This document shows positions 10,961-19,634 of a stretch of DNA of 64,000 nt, piece by piece. Within the stretch, counting starts at the first letter, position 1. Each line of letters starts with the position of its first letter. Location: NCBI RefSeq assembly GCF_022751215.1, contig NZ_JAICDG010000002.1, positions 124,001 through 188,000 on the forward strand, in the 5' to 3' direction. The notes under the pieces were generated by a model. It searched no databases. It worked only from the letters and a program-made list of their open reading frames with translations, and was not told where the DNA came from. The stretch comes from Actinomadura terrae (lineage in GTDB: Bacteria > Actinomycetota > Actinomycetes > Streptosporangiales > Streptosporangiaceae). A program made the position numbers and the translations under genes.

Positions 10961-13027
10961 ATGCGCCACCTCGGCGTGCAGATCGTCCACGCCGCCGTGC
11001 TCGCGGCGTCGGTGCTGCTCGCGTTCCTCGTGATGCAGGATCTCGACACCGAACCGCCGCCGGGAGCGGCGGGGACGATCTCGATTCAGGACGCTCGCAA
11101 AGGCGCGGACGGAACGCGCGCCGTCCGATTAGTGGACGCGTACGCGCGCGACCATCACGTGTCGGTCGTGCGAGAGGTCTGGGACCTCCGTCAACCCGAC
11201 CGGCTCCGGCGCTTCTACATCGCCACGGGCGACCCCGGCTCGGCCCCCGCGTCCTGGCTGGAGCGAGGGTTTCCGTCCTTCGGCCACCGCGTCCGCACCG
11301 AGACCCTTCCCTTTGCGCAGGCCGCGTCCGTCGATCCGAAGGGCGAGTACCAGGTCTACGGCCCCGAGCGCGCGATCGTGGAACTGCGCGCCGCGCTCGC
11401 CGACTCCGGCTTCGACGGAGAAATCGTCCGGCCCACCGGCCCCAAAAAGTACCTTCAGCGGTACGCCCATGAATCGCTGGGCGCGGCCTATCTCGCCGCG
11501 GCGCTCAGTGTGGTGCTGACCGTGGGGGCGAGCGTGCTGCTGGGCGCGAAGGACTACGGCGTCCTGCTCCTGCAAGGCATGTCATTCCTGGAAATCCTGT
11601 GGCGGGATCTCCGGAGACTCCTGCCCTTCTGGCTGGTCACCGCCGTGACGATCGCGGTCGCGGCGACGGCCTGTCTCGACCACTACAACGGGCTTATCCG
11701 CTTCGGGCTGTTCGCGCTGGTCGCGGGCGCCCTCGCGGGAACCCTGGTCGCGCTTTCCCTGGTCACCCGGGCCGGGGCGCTCGCGCTGGTGTTCCACGGC
11801 GGCGTGCTCCGGGCGCTGAAGGGGCAGGTGACGCCGCGCCCCGCGCTGGCGGGCGTGTACCTGGTGCGGATCGGCGCCGTGCTGCTCGTTCTGTCCGTCG
11901 GGGCCACCGCGGTCGCGTCCGCGCGCGAGTACGCCGACCGGCGCGCGAGCCGGGAGCGGTTCGCCGCGCTCGGCCAGGCGACCTCCATCGTGCTTTCGCG
12001 CGAAAGGACGGAGGAGCCCCTTGCGAGGTCCCACCGCGTCGGCTCCTGGCTGCGCAGGGCCGACGCGCGCGGCCGGGTCGTCGCGGTCCACCGGTGGCGG
12101 CTCCGGGAGTTCGGCGGTGTGCCGCTTCCCGACGGGGAGGTGCTGGCCGTCAACGACACCTTCCTCGCCGAACAGCCGATCCTGGACGAGGCGGGCCGCC
12201 GCTACGGCCCCGATCCCCGGCATCGGGTGCGCGTCATCGTCCCGGAGCGCCTGCGCGACCACGCGAACACCGTGTACGCGAACGTGCCCGGCGTCATTCA
12301 CCCGGAGCAGCGCGGTAAGCCGGTGGATGAGGCCGGGGTCGACCAGCTGTGGGCGAAGGACGGCCAGAAGGTCTTCACGTTCGGCGCGCGCAGCAAGCAG
12401 CTGGGGAGGACCCTCGTCCGAGACCCCGTGGTCGTCGTCGTCCCCAACGGGTCGCCGCTCATCTCCGACGACGAATTCGCGGCACGCGCCAACCAGAACG
12501 GAATCGTCTTCAAGAACCCGTCGGACGTGGTCGCCGCTCTCGGCCGCGACATCCTCAAGGCCGACATCGCGGGCATGCGCCCGGTCGCCCAGGGTGCCGC
12601 CGACGACTACACGGCGGCGGTACGCGACCTGCGGATCGAGGCGCTGAGCCTGGTCGCGGCGCTGGTCGCGCTGTTCCTCACCGGGATCGGCGTGTGCGTG
12701 GTCCATACCGGCAGGAACGCCCAGGCCGTCTTCGCCAAGCACATCAGCGGCTGGTCGTTCTGGATGATCCACCGCGGCCTCTTCGTCCTGGACGGCCTCG
12801 TCGCCACCGGGTTGCTCCTCAAGAGCGTCCGGACCATGTCGGACCGGGCCGAAGCGATCAAGTGGTTCACCGACAGGGACACCCCTCCGCCGCCCCACCT
12901 GCCCTCCGCCCATTGGTGGGATCTCACCCCCAGCCTCGGCGTGGCCGTGCTGTCGACGGCCCTACTGGTCGCCGCGCTCGCCCACGCCCACCGACGCGTC
13001 GTCGCCGGCCACGCCGCCGACGCCTGA
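10961..13027 (+). CDS. FtsX/DUF1430-like ABC permease
   Basis: A 688-residue membrane protein. There is one N-terminal helix (about residues 6-25), a large extracytoplasmic domain (to ~165), four helices (~170-325), a second extracytoplasmic domain (~335-555) and a C-terminal set of about three helices. This is the arrangement of bacteriocin-associated DUF1430 membrane proteins and of MacB/FtsX-like permeases. ATG 10961 follows TGGAGGG; earlier in-frame starts lack a ribosome site. The ATPase gene begins 18 bp after its stop, so the two form one transporter operon. Substrate could be a peptide or lipid; an immunity role is possible by family analogy only. Confidence 0.8.
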   Translation: MRHLGVQIVHAAVLAASVLLAFLVMQDLDTEPPPGAAGTISIQDARKGADGTRAVRLVDAYARDHHVSVVREVWDLRQPDRLRRFYIATGDPGSAPASWLERGFPSFGHRVRTETLPFAQAASVDPKGEYQVYGPERAIVELRAALADSGFDGEIVRPTGPKKYLQRYAHESLGAAYLAAALSVVLTVGASVLLGAKDYGVLLLQGMSFLEILWRDLRRLLPFWLVTAVTIAVAATACLDHYNGLIRFGLFALVAGALAGTLVALSLVTRAGALALVFHGGVLRALKGQVTPRPALAGVYLVRIGAVLLVLSVGATAVASAREYADRRASRERFAALGQATSIVLSRERTEEPLARSHRVGSWLRRADARGRVVAVHRWRLREFGGVPLPDGEVLAVNDTFLAEQPILDEAGRRYGPDPRHRVRVIVPERLRDHANTVYANVPGVIHPEQRGKPVDEAGVDQLWAKDGQKVFTFGARSKQLGRTLVRDPVVVVVPNGSPLISDDEFAARANQNGIVFKNPSDVVAALGRDILKADIAGMRPVAQGAADDYTAAVRDLRIEALSLVAALVALFLTGIGVCVVHTGRNAQAVFAKHISGWSFWMIHRGLFVLDGLVATGLLLKSVRTMSDRAEAIKWFTDRDTPPPPHLPSAHWWDLTPSLGVAVLSTALLVAALAHAHRRVVAGHAADA

Positions 13028-13045
13028 GCCCACCGGAGGCCCGCC

Positions 13046-14080
13046 ATGCTCGCCGTCAGGCGCCTGTCCAAGTCCTTCGGCCGCCGGACGCTCTGGTCGG
13101 ACCTCGACTTCACCGTCGAGGCGGGCGAGATGCTCGCCGTGACCGGCCCCAGCGGATCGGGCAAGTCGACGCTGCTCAACTGCATCGGCCTGCTGGAGAC
13201 GCCGTCCGGCGGCCGCATCCTCTACGACCGCACCGACCTGACCCGGCTCGGGCCCCGCGCCGCGCGGCTCTTCCGCCGGGACGTCCTCGGCTACCTGTTC
13301 CAGGACTACGCGCTGATCGAGAACGCCACCGTCGCCGACAACCTGGAGGTCGCGGCCAGGGGGCACCGTGGCCGCCACCGCGCCGCGTTGGAGCGGGTCG
13401 ACCTCTCCCGGCGGGGAGAGGACAAGATCGGTCAGCTCAGCGGCGGCGAGCGGCAGCGCGTCGCGCTGGCCCGCCTGCTGGTCAAGCGGCCGTCCTTGAT
13501 CCTCGCGGACGAGCCCACCGGTGCCCTCGACGGCGCCAACGCCGCGCTGGTCCTCGACACGCTGCGGCGGATGTGCGACACCGGCTGCACCGTGATCATC
13601 GCGACGCACCGCCCGGACGTCCAGGACAGATGCGACACCGTCTTCGCCATCACCCATGGGGAGAGCGCCACCTCAGGCGGGGCGCAGCCGGCGGATCGGG
13701 GTCGCCAGCGCCGAGACGGCGACCAGCGTGCAGGCGGTTCCGGCGGCCAGGCAGGCGGCCATGACGCCGTAGCGGGCGGCCGCGCCGGTGAGGAGGGCGA
13801 CGCCCAGCGGGCCGAGGGTGTTGTGGATCGTCCAGAAGGAGGCGGTGACGCGGCCGAGGAGGTGGTCGGGGGTGACCTCCTGGCGGAAGGACATCGAGCA
13901 GATTCCCGCGATTCCGGTGGCGAACAGCTGGACGACCGCGAGGGCGCCGACCAGGAGGACGCCGGGCGCCATTCCCAGAAAGGCGATCGCGGTGCCGCAC
14001 AGGGCCCAGGAGCCGATCCAGCAGGCGGCGAAGCCGAGGCGGCGGCGAGCGGACGCGACGACCATCGCGGCCAGGAGTGA
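13046..14080 (+). CDS. ABC transporter ATPase (LolD/MacB type) with run-on C terminus
   Basis: Residues 1-~209 form a complete nucleotide-binding domain: Walker A GPSGSGKST (34-42), Q-loop LFQDYALIENATV, signature LSGGERQRVALARLL, Walker B LILADEP, H-loop IATHR. It should power the permease encoded 18 bp upstream. The normal domain ends with VFAITHGE, essentially where the convergent MFS gene ends (13673). No stop codon follows, and the frame continues 135 residues antisense to that MFS gene in low-complexity Gly/Asp/Arg-rich sequence. Either the stop was lost or a base error is present; neither alternative frame has a stop within the first ~80 bp. The functional part is probably 13046-13675. 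Confidence 0.85.
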   Translation: MLAVRRLSKSFGRRTLWSDLDFTVEAGEMLAVTGPSGSGKSTLLNCIGLLETPSGGRILYDRTDLTRLGPRAARLFRRDVLGYLFQDYALIENATVADNLEVAARGHRGRHRAALERVDLSRRGEDKIGQLSGGERQRVALARLLVKRPSLILADEPTGALDGANAALVLDTLRRMCDTGCTVIIATHRPDVQDRCDTVFAITHGESATSGGAQPADRGRQRRDGDQRAGGSGGQAGGHDAVAGGRAGEEGDAQRAEGVVDRPEGGGDAAEEVVGGDLLAEGHRADSRDSGGEQLDDREGADQEDAGRHSQKGDRGAAQGPGADPAGGEAEAAASGRDDHRGQE

Positions 14081-14872
14081 GCCCAGGGTCGCGGCGGCCA
14101 GGACGTAGCCGACGGTCCGGTCGGAATGCCCGAGGTCGTGCTTGAGGTAGTAGATGATGAGGTCGGTCAGCCCGTAGGTGATGAAGATGAGCAGCGCCAG
14201 CAGGGCCGTCAGCGTGCGCAGTACGGGGTGGCGCCAGAGGAATTCGGCTCCCGCGAGAAAGTCTCTCCAAGGAGCGTCGTTCGACGGCACGGGGGCCGTC
14301 GGCCGGAATTTGACCAGTGCCAGCCCGGCGGCCGAGAGTGCGAAACTGCCCGCGTCGACCGCTATCGCCGTCGCCGGTCCTACCAGGGCGGACACGATTC
14401 CGGCGAGCAGCGGCCCGCCGACACCGGCGACGGAGTACGCCGAATAGAGGTGGCCGTTCGCCTCGATTATCTGGTGGTCATCGACCAGGCCGGGCACCAC
14501 CGTGACGTAGGTGACCTGGAACTGCATCGCGAAGGCCCCGGCGAGGGGTACGACCGCGTAGAGCAGCCATACCTGCGGCGAGAAGAGCCAGACCAGCGGG
14601 ATCAGCCCGTAGAGAAGGCAGCGGGCGAGATCGCAGGTGATCAGGAGCGCGCGCCGGTTCACGCGGTCGGCCAGGTATCCGGCGAACAGGCCGGTCAGAA
14701 TGGACGACGCGCCGACCAGTGCGGTGACCGCGCCCATCTGGACGAGCGACCCCGTCGTCCGCAGCACCAGCAGCGGAATCGCCACGAACGAGAAGGCGTC
14801 GCCGACCGCGGAAAGCGTTTGCGCGGTGAGGAAGATTCGGAAGTCCCTGTTTCTCCACAGCCCCCTGGCCAC
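13673..14872 (-). CDS. MFS transporter of the multidrug/enterobactin-exporter type
   Basis: A 399-residue, 12-helix major facilitator. Seen: RDFRIFLTAQTLSAVGDAFSFVAIPLLVL at the first helix pair, GYLADRVNRRALLITCD (motif A loop), and FRQEVTPDHLLGRVTAS in the second half, typical of drug or siderophore exporters of this subfamily. The start codon is at 14872 and the gene is alone on this strand. Its 3' third is overlapped by the run-on frame of the ABC ATPase gene on the other strand. Substrate unknown. Confidence 0.87.
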   Translation of the reverse strand: MARGLWRNRDFRIFLTAQTLSAVGDAFSFVAIPLLVLRTTGSLVQMGAVTALVGASSILTGLFAGYLADRVNRRALLITCDLARCLLYGLIPLVWLFSPQVWLLYAVVPLAGAFAMQFQVTYVTVVPGLVDDHQIIEANGHLYSAYSVAGVGGPLLAGIVSALVGPATAIAVDAGSFALSAAGLALVKFRPTAPVPSNDAPWRDFLAGAEFLWRHPVLRTLTALLALLIFITYGLTDLIIYYLKHDLGHSDRTVGYVLAAATLGSLLAAMVVASARRRLGFAACWIGSWALCGTAIAFLGMAPGVLLVGALAVVQLFATGIAGICSMSFRQEVTPDHLLGRVTASFWTIHNTLGPLGVALLTGAAARYGVMAACLAAGTACTLVAVSALATPIRRLRPA

Positions 14873-15049
14873 GATTCGGCTCCCTCGTGATGATCAAGCC
14901 GCCCACGGTAAGTGGAGCAAGATCGTGCCGCGTTGTCGAGGGGGTTCTGGCCGGGAGCGGACGCGGCCCCCTGATAAGCGTGATCATCGCGCTACGGTGC
15001 GTGCCAGGCGCCCCGGTGGCGGGTCGCGGGAGCGGGCAGGGGGTTCGCG

Positions 15050-17854
15050 ATGGCGTTGGTGGTCACGTTCGCCGGTAAGGCGCCGTTAGGTGTGCCGGGT
15101 GTGGATTCGTCCCTCCAGGTGTGGTCGTACACGGTGGCGGGGAGCCCGCCGGACCTGATCCCGGGGCAGCGGATCGCGATCGCGCTCCCCGCGGACGTGG
15201 ACGTTCGCGACCCCGCGTCCTACCCGACCGTGCCCGCGCTGCGCGGCATGTTCCTGGAGCGCTCCGCCGCGATCAGCAGGCAGTACGCCGGGCGGACGAT
15301 CGCCCCCGGCGGCGGCCAGCAGACGATCGCGTTCGTCGCGCCGCCCGGCCAGGCCGACCGGGAGCTGTTCGTGGTGACCGCGCAGGGCGGGCGGCCGTGG
15401 GCGGTCCAGCCGTTCGCGACGGCCGCCGGGGGGACGCCCGACAACGTCCAGACGATGGCCTCGCCGGCGCGCGCGTCCGGCACGGGGAGCGGCAGGCCGG
15501 TCGGGGAGTTCGCCGGGACGCTGCCCTACGCGAGCGAGGTCTTCGGCGTGTACCAGCCGCTGGCCGGGTGGTTCGGCAACGACGCCTCGCTGCGGGTCGC
15601 GACCGCGCTCGGCCTCGAACCGCGGATGGAGAGGGCGGCCTTCGCCGGGGACGCCGCGCGCGACCTCACCCATCCGGCGCTCGCGGAGCTGGCCGCGCAG
15701 GACCCGCCCACGGACGGCATCCTGTCGCCGGTCGGGCTGGTCAACCTGTTCCGGCAGTACTTCTTCGAGTTCGACACGTTCCTCGGCCCGCCCGCCGGGC
15801 ACCTGTGGCTCAGCCCGGGCGGGACGGTCGAGGTCGTGGAGACCAGCACCCGCCGCACGCTGGTCGAGCGGACGGCCGAGCAGTCCGAGGAGTCGACCCG
15901 CCGGTCCGAGGAGAGCCTGACCTCGCAGGATGATGTGGCCGACGCGGTCAAGGAGGAGAACGCCAACGACACCAAGCTCGGCGCGAGCGTCAGCGCGGGC
16001 GGGAAGTTCGCCGGGATCTACCACGCCGACGCGAGCGCGAGCTTCAGCACCGAGAACACCACCAAGCGGTCGTCGGAGGAGACGCACAAGCACACCCGGA
16101 CGCAGAGCTCCAAGGTCAGCAGCGAGATCAAGCGGAACTTCCGGACGACGTTCAAGACCGTCACCGAGACGACCGACACCACGAGCCGCCGCTATGTCGT
16201 CCAGAACACGACGAGCAAGCTGCTCAACTACGAGCTGCGCCGCAAGATGCGCAAGGTCGGGGTGCAGGTCCAGCACATCGGCACGCAGCTGAGCTGGCAG
16301 GTGTTCCTCGGCGCGGGCACCGCGAGGCCCCCGGCGCCGGGCGTGCCGCCCCGGGCCGTCGTCGCGCCCGGACGGCTGCTCGGCCTTGGCGAGCTGGTGC
16401 ACGTCGTCCCGGCCCCGGACCTCACGTCGCTGCGCGAGCCGGTGAAGCCGCCCAGGTTGGAGCGCAAGGAGGTGAACTACACCTGCGTGTTCAACATTCA
16501 GATGTTCCCGATCGCCAACAACAACCCGCCGCACAACGACGCCTTCTGGAGCCGCATCGACGAGAACACCGGACGGATGGGACGCGGCGAGGAGGACGAG
16601 TACATCGTCGGCAACCTCCAGGTCAAGCCGAGCCCGCCCGCGCCCGGCTACACCCTCGACCCGAACACGGCGCTGATCAGGTTCATCTCGTGCAAGTCCG
16701 CGAACGGCTCCGACACGGCGTTCGACGCGCACTACAGCATCGACGGCACCGACCCCGCCGCGATCACGATCAAATGCGACCATGTCAGCTTCGGCGGCAC
16801 CGGCGCGGTCACGCTCGTCCACTCGCTGACCTGGAACCCGCCCAACGTCGATCCCGCGCAGCGGGAGTACGACGCGGCGAAGAAGCTCTACGACGAGCAG
16901 GTCGCCGAGTTGCAGCGCAAGGCGTACGGGGAAGCCGTGCGCACCCGGCTCGGCCTCGTCAGCGGGATCCGGCCGCGGCCCGCCGCCGAGCTGCGCGAGG
17001 AGGAGCGGCAGGCGGTGTTCGCGAGCCTCATCAAGCAGCTCCGGCTGATCCCGTCCGACCCGCATCTGGAGTCGGAGATCATCCGGCAGATCTTCGACGT
17101 CGACCAGATGCTGTACTTCGTCGCGCCCGACTTCTGGCGGCCCGACTACGTGTCCGACCCGGCCGGGCCCGACACCTCCGGCCGCTACCCGGTGCCCCAG
17201 CCGGTCTGGACGACCACCGCCGCCGATCCGCTGGCCGGGGAGACCGTGCTGAGCTGGTACTCCCACACCGGTTTCGACAAGACGCCGCCGTCGGCGCCCC
17301 CGCCGCCCGCCCCCGGCGAGCCGCCCACGCCGCCGCCCACGCCCACGCAGCAGAAGGAGTGGCGGGTCAACTACCTGATCACCGAGGGCACCCAGCCCGC
17401 GCCGATGGGCAGCTCGCTCGGCTGGCTGATCCAGGCCGACGGCGACGAGCGCCGCAACGAGTTCCTGAACGCGGCGTGGGTGAAGGCGGTGCTGCCGGTC
17501 CGGCCGCGGCACGAACTGGAGGCGCTCGCCTGGCTCGCGAAGGCGAACGTCGAGGGGGAGGCGGGGCTCGGCCGCCCCTACCCGTGGCAGACCGGCGACC
17601 CGGAGGAGTACCGGGGCAAGAAGGTCGGCGAGGTCCTCACGCTGCTCGCCAAGGAACTGGAGGCCAAGAACCGCGATCTGACGGTGACACTGGCGACGGA
17701 AAAGGTCTTCGAGACGGGCTTCGACCCGCTCGACGGCGGTTTCCGTCCCGCGCTGCCGTACCAGGTCTTCGACCAGTGGATCGAGGTGCTGCCCACCGAC
17801 CAGGTCGTCGCGGTCGAGGTCGAGTACGACCCGAAGACCGGCCAGCAGCTGTGA
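15050..17854 (+). CDS. Large uncharacterised protein with Ser/Glu coiled region and S/T-rich segment
   Basis: A 934-residue protein I cannot assign to a family. No signal peptide or membrane helix is apparent. Residues ~1-270 look globular and beta-rich. Residues ~270-310 are charged and repetitive (RTAEQSEESTRRSEESLTSQ). Residues ~320-395 are rich in Ser/Thr with alternating polarity (ASFSTENTTKRSSEETHKHT; TTFKTVTETTDTTSRRYVV). A conserved-looking block follows (NYELRRKMRKVGVQVQHIG). A Pro-rich linker sits near 745-765. The alternating S/T stretch recalls membrane-inserting hairpins of beta pore-forming toxins, but that is a weak resemblance. Its stop overlaps the next gene's GTG start, so the two are translationally coupled. 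Confidence 0.75.
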   Translation: MALVVTFAGKAPLGVPGVDSSLQVWSYTVAGSPPDLIPGQRIAIALPADVDVRDPASYPTVPALRGMFLERSAAISRQYAGRTIAPGGGQQTIAFVAPPGQADRELFVVTAQGGRPWAVQPFATAAGGTPDNVQTMASPARASGTGSGRPVGEFAGTLPYASEVFGVYQPLAGWFGNDASLRVATALGLEPRMERAAFAGDAARDLTHPALAELAAQDPPTDGILSPVGLVNLFRQYFFEFDTFLGPPAGHLWLSPGGTVEVVETSTRRTLVERTAEQSEESTRRSEESLTSQDDVADAVKEENANDTKLGASVSAGGKFAGIYHADASASFSTENTTKRSSEETHKHTRTQSSKVSSEIKRNFRTTFKTVTETTDTTSRRYVVQNTTSKLLNYELRRKMRKVGVQVQHIGTQLSWQVFLGAGTARPPAPGVPPRAVVAPGRLLGLGELVHVVPAPDLTSLREPVKPPRLERKEVNYTCVFNIQMFPIANNNPPHNDAFWSRIDENTGRMGRGEEDEYIVGNLQVKPSPPAPGYTLDPNTALIRFISCKSANGSDTAFDAHYSIDGTDPAAITIKCDHVSFGGTGAVTLVHSLTWNPPNVDPAQREYDAAKKLYDEQVAELQRKAYGEAVRTRLGLVSGIRPRPAAELREEERQAVFASLIKQLRLIPSDPHLESEIIRQIFDVDQMLYFVAPDFWRPDYVSDPAGPDTSGRYPVPQPVWTTTAADPLAGETVLSWYSHTGFDKTPPSAPPPPAPGEPPTPPPTPTQQKEWRVNYLITEGTQPAPMGSSLGWLIQADGDERRNEFLNAAWVKAVLPVRPRHELEALAWLAKANVEGEAGLGRPYPWQTGDPEEYRGKKVGEVLTLLAKELEAKNRDLTVTLATEKVFETGFDPLDGGFRPALPYQVFDQWIEVLPTDQVVAVEVEYDPKTGQQL

Positions 17855-19629
17855 GGCTGCGGGTGGCGTGGGCCGACAAGGCGCACTTCCTCCTCGACCG
17901 CCGCGCGCCCGCCGGAAAGCCAGACGGGGCGGTTTCGCTGGACGTTTTCAGCGACCTCCCGGCGGGCGTTCCCTGGCACACCCCGGGCAGCGGCCTGCCG
18001 TCGCTCGCGGTCGAGTTGGGCGACACGGCGGTGACGTTCGACGTTCCCGCCGATACTCCGCTGCGGCTGGAATTCACCATCGACACGGTCGTCAACGGCA
18101 AGCAGTGCCGGTCGCTGGAAGTCGTGCAGTTGTTGCGCGTCTCGCCTAATGGGGCCGTCGCGTTCGTCGAGCATGCGCTGACCCGGTTCCATGTGGATCT
18201 GCGCCCGTCCGGCGGGCCGGGGACGGTACCGGGGCGCAAGCCGTTCGTGCACGCCGGCGGGACGTCGCTGTTCACCGGCCGCCACCCGCTGCTGACCACC
18301 GACGGACGCGGGCAGCCGCGCGTCCGCGCCGACTTCCTCGACGTCACCGCGCTCTGGTGGGACCTGCATTTCCAGGACACCACCGTGCCGCCCGGGAAAG
18401 GCGTTTCCAGCTGGGACTTCTGTCCCTGGTACCTCGATCCCGCCTGCGCCGGACGCCCGGACGGCCTGCGCGTTCTGGCCAGCACCTGGGGCGCGCCGCT
18501 GGTGTGGTTCGCCGTCGTCCCGCCGTCGGCGGGAAAGGAGCTGCCGCCGCAGACGAGGCTGGGCGGCGCGGTTCTGTTCCGTCCGGTGGCCAGCGCCTAT
18601 GACTATTCGTCCACCGACAAGTCCGGGCTCAGCGACAAGACCCACGCCAAGCGCGGAATGGAGCAGCTCGCGCATTACCTGTTGCGCGGACGCAACCGGC
18701 AGCAGGCCGCGAGCATCGTCCACTACAGCCCGCGTTCACCCGAGCTGTACGACTTCGCCTCGGCCTTCCACAAACCCGGGGAACCGTTTCCGAGACCCAG
18801 CGACCGGCTTCCCTCGCTCCCGATCGGCGTGGAGGACAACCTCGCGCGGTCGGCGGCCAGGCTGCTGACCGAGGCAAAGGAACAGCGCGTGCTGTTCCTG
18901 CCATGGCCCACCGCGCGCGGGCTCGACCCGGCGTACGCCGCCGCGCTCGCGCCCGGTCTGTCCGCGCGCGTCGAGCAGGCGCTGCACCTGCTCGCGGCGC
19001 GCGGCGCGGTCGGCGGCCGGAACCAGGCGATGGCCGGACGCGGCGGCATCGCGCCCATGTCGCTCGGCGGCGCGTCGCTCGGCGGCGCGTCGCCCGCGTT
19101 CGCCCTCGACCCGCTGCTGTGGATCGCCGGGTACAGCCTGGGCGGCGCGGCCGCGAGCAAGGCGGTCGCGGCCAACCCCGCCGACGTGGCCCGGATGGTC
19201 TCCCTCGACGACGGACGGCTCGCCGGGCACGAGAAGGGGCTGGTCAACGCGGCGCGCCAGGCCGCCCGGGCGGGACGCCGGATGCGGGCGATGATCGTGC
19301 ACTCGCCCTACACCGGCGGCCCGCCGCAGGCGACGATGGCCGCGCTGCGCGCCGCCGGTGCCGAGGTGACGATGCTGCCGCGCGGTGACTATGCCGATTT
19401 CTGGGCAGCGCCGCCGTTCAGCAGACCGTCCTGGCGCCAGTACGTGCTCGCCGAGTGGGACCAGGAACCCGACGTCGTCCGCAAGGACGTCCGCGAGCAG
19501 GCCGCGAAGGAGGACAACCGCTACGCGGCCTGGCAGCACGAGGTCGCCGCCTACGGCGGGGACGTGTTCGCGGTGGAGCCGCAGAACCCGGGCAGTCGCG
19601 CGTTCCTGGAGGAATGCCTCGGCCCCTGA
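17851..19629 (+). CDS. Uncharacterised protein with C-terminal alpha/beta-hydrolase-like motif
   Basis: A 592-residue protein. GTG 17851 overlaps the previous TGA (GTGA), so the start is well supported. The N-terminal half is of unknown fold, with an aromatic/Cys element (SSWDFCPWYLDP). The C-terminal third has LLWIAGYSLGG (about residues 427-437), a GxSxG-type nucleophile elbow typical of lipases and esterases, followed by MVSLDD and MIVHSPYTGG, but I cannot place the acid and His residues securely. A Gly-rich repeat (MSLGGASLGGASP) precedes it. It probably acts together with the 934-residue upstream protein. No homologue recognised; the hydrolase assignment is tentative. Confidence 0.72.
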   Translation: MRLRVAWADKAHFLLDRRAPAGKPDGAVSLDVFSDLPAGVPWHTPGSGLPSLAVELGDTAVTFDVPADTPLRLEFTIDTVVNGKQCRSLEVVQLLRVSPNGAVAFVEHALTRFHVDLRPSGGPGTVPGRKPFVHAGGTSLFTGRHPLLTTDGRGQPRVRADFLDVTALWWDLHFQDTTVPPGKGVSSWDFCPWYLDPACAGRPDGLRVLASTWGAPLVWFAVVPPSAGKELPPQTRLGGAVLFRPVASAYDYSSTDKSGLSDKTHAKRGMEQLAHYLLRGRNRQQAASIVHYSPRSPELYDFASAFHKPGEPFPRPSDRLPSLPIGVEDNLARSAARLLTEAKEQRVLFLPWPTARGLDPAYAAALAPGLSARVEQALHLLAARGAVGGRNQAMAGRGGIAPMSLGGASLGGASPAFALDPLLWIAGYSLGGAAASKAVAANPADVARMVSLDDGRLAGHEKGLVNAARQAARAGRRMRAMIVHSPYTGGPPQATMAALRAAGAEVTMLPRGDYADFWAAPPFSRPSWRQYVLAEWDQEPDVVRKDVREQAAKEDNRYAAWQHEVAAYGGDVFAVEPQNPGSRAFLEECLGP

Positions 19630-19634
19630 CCTCC

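Noticed and set aside
15086..17512. An 808-codon minus-strand open frame opposite the 934-residue protein.
   Set aside because: Low-complexity Arg/Gly/Asp/His composition, no ribosome site. The plus-strand frame has balanced composition, a ribosome site and coupling to the next gene.
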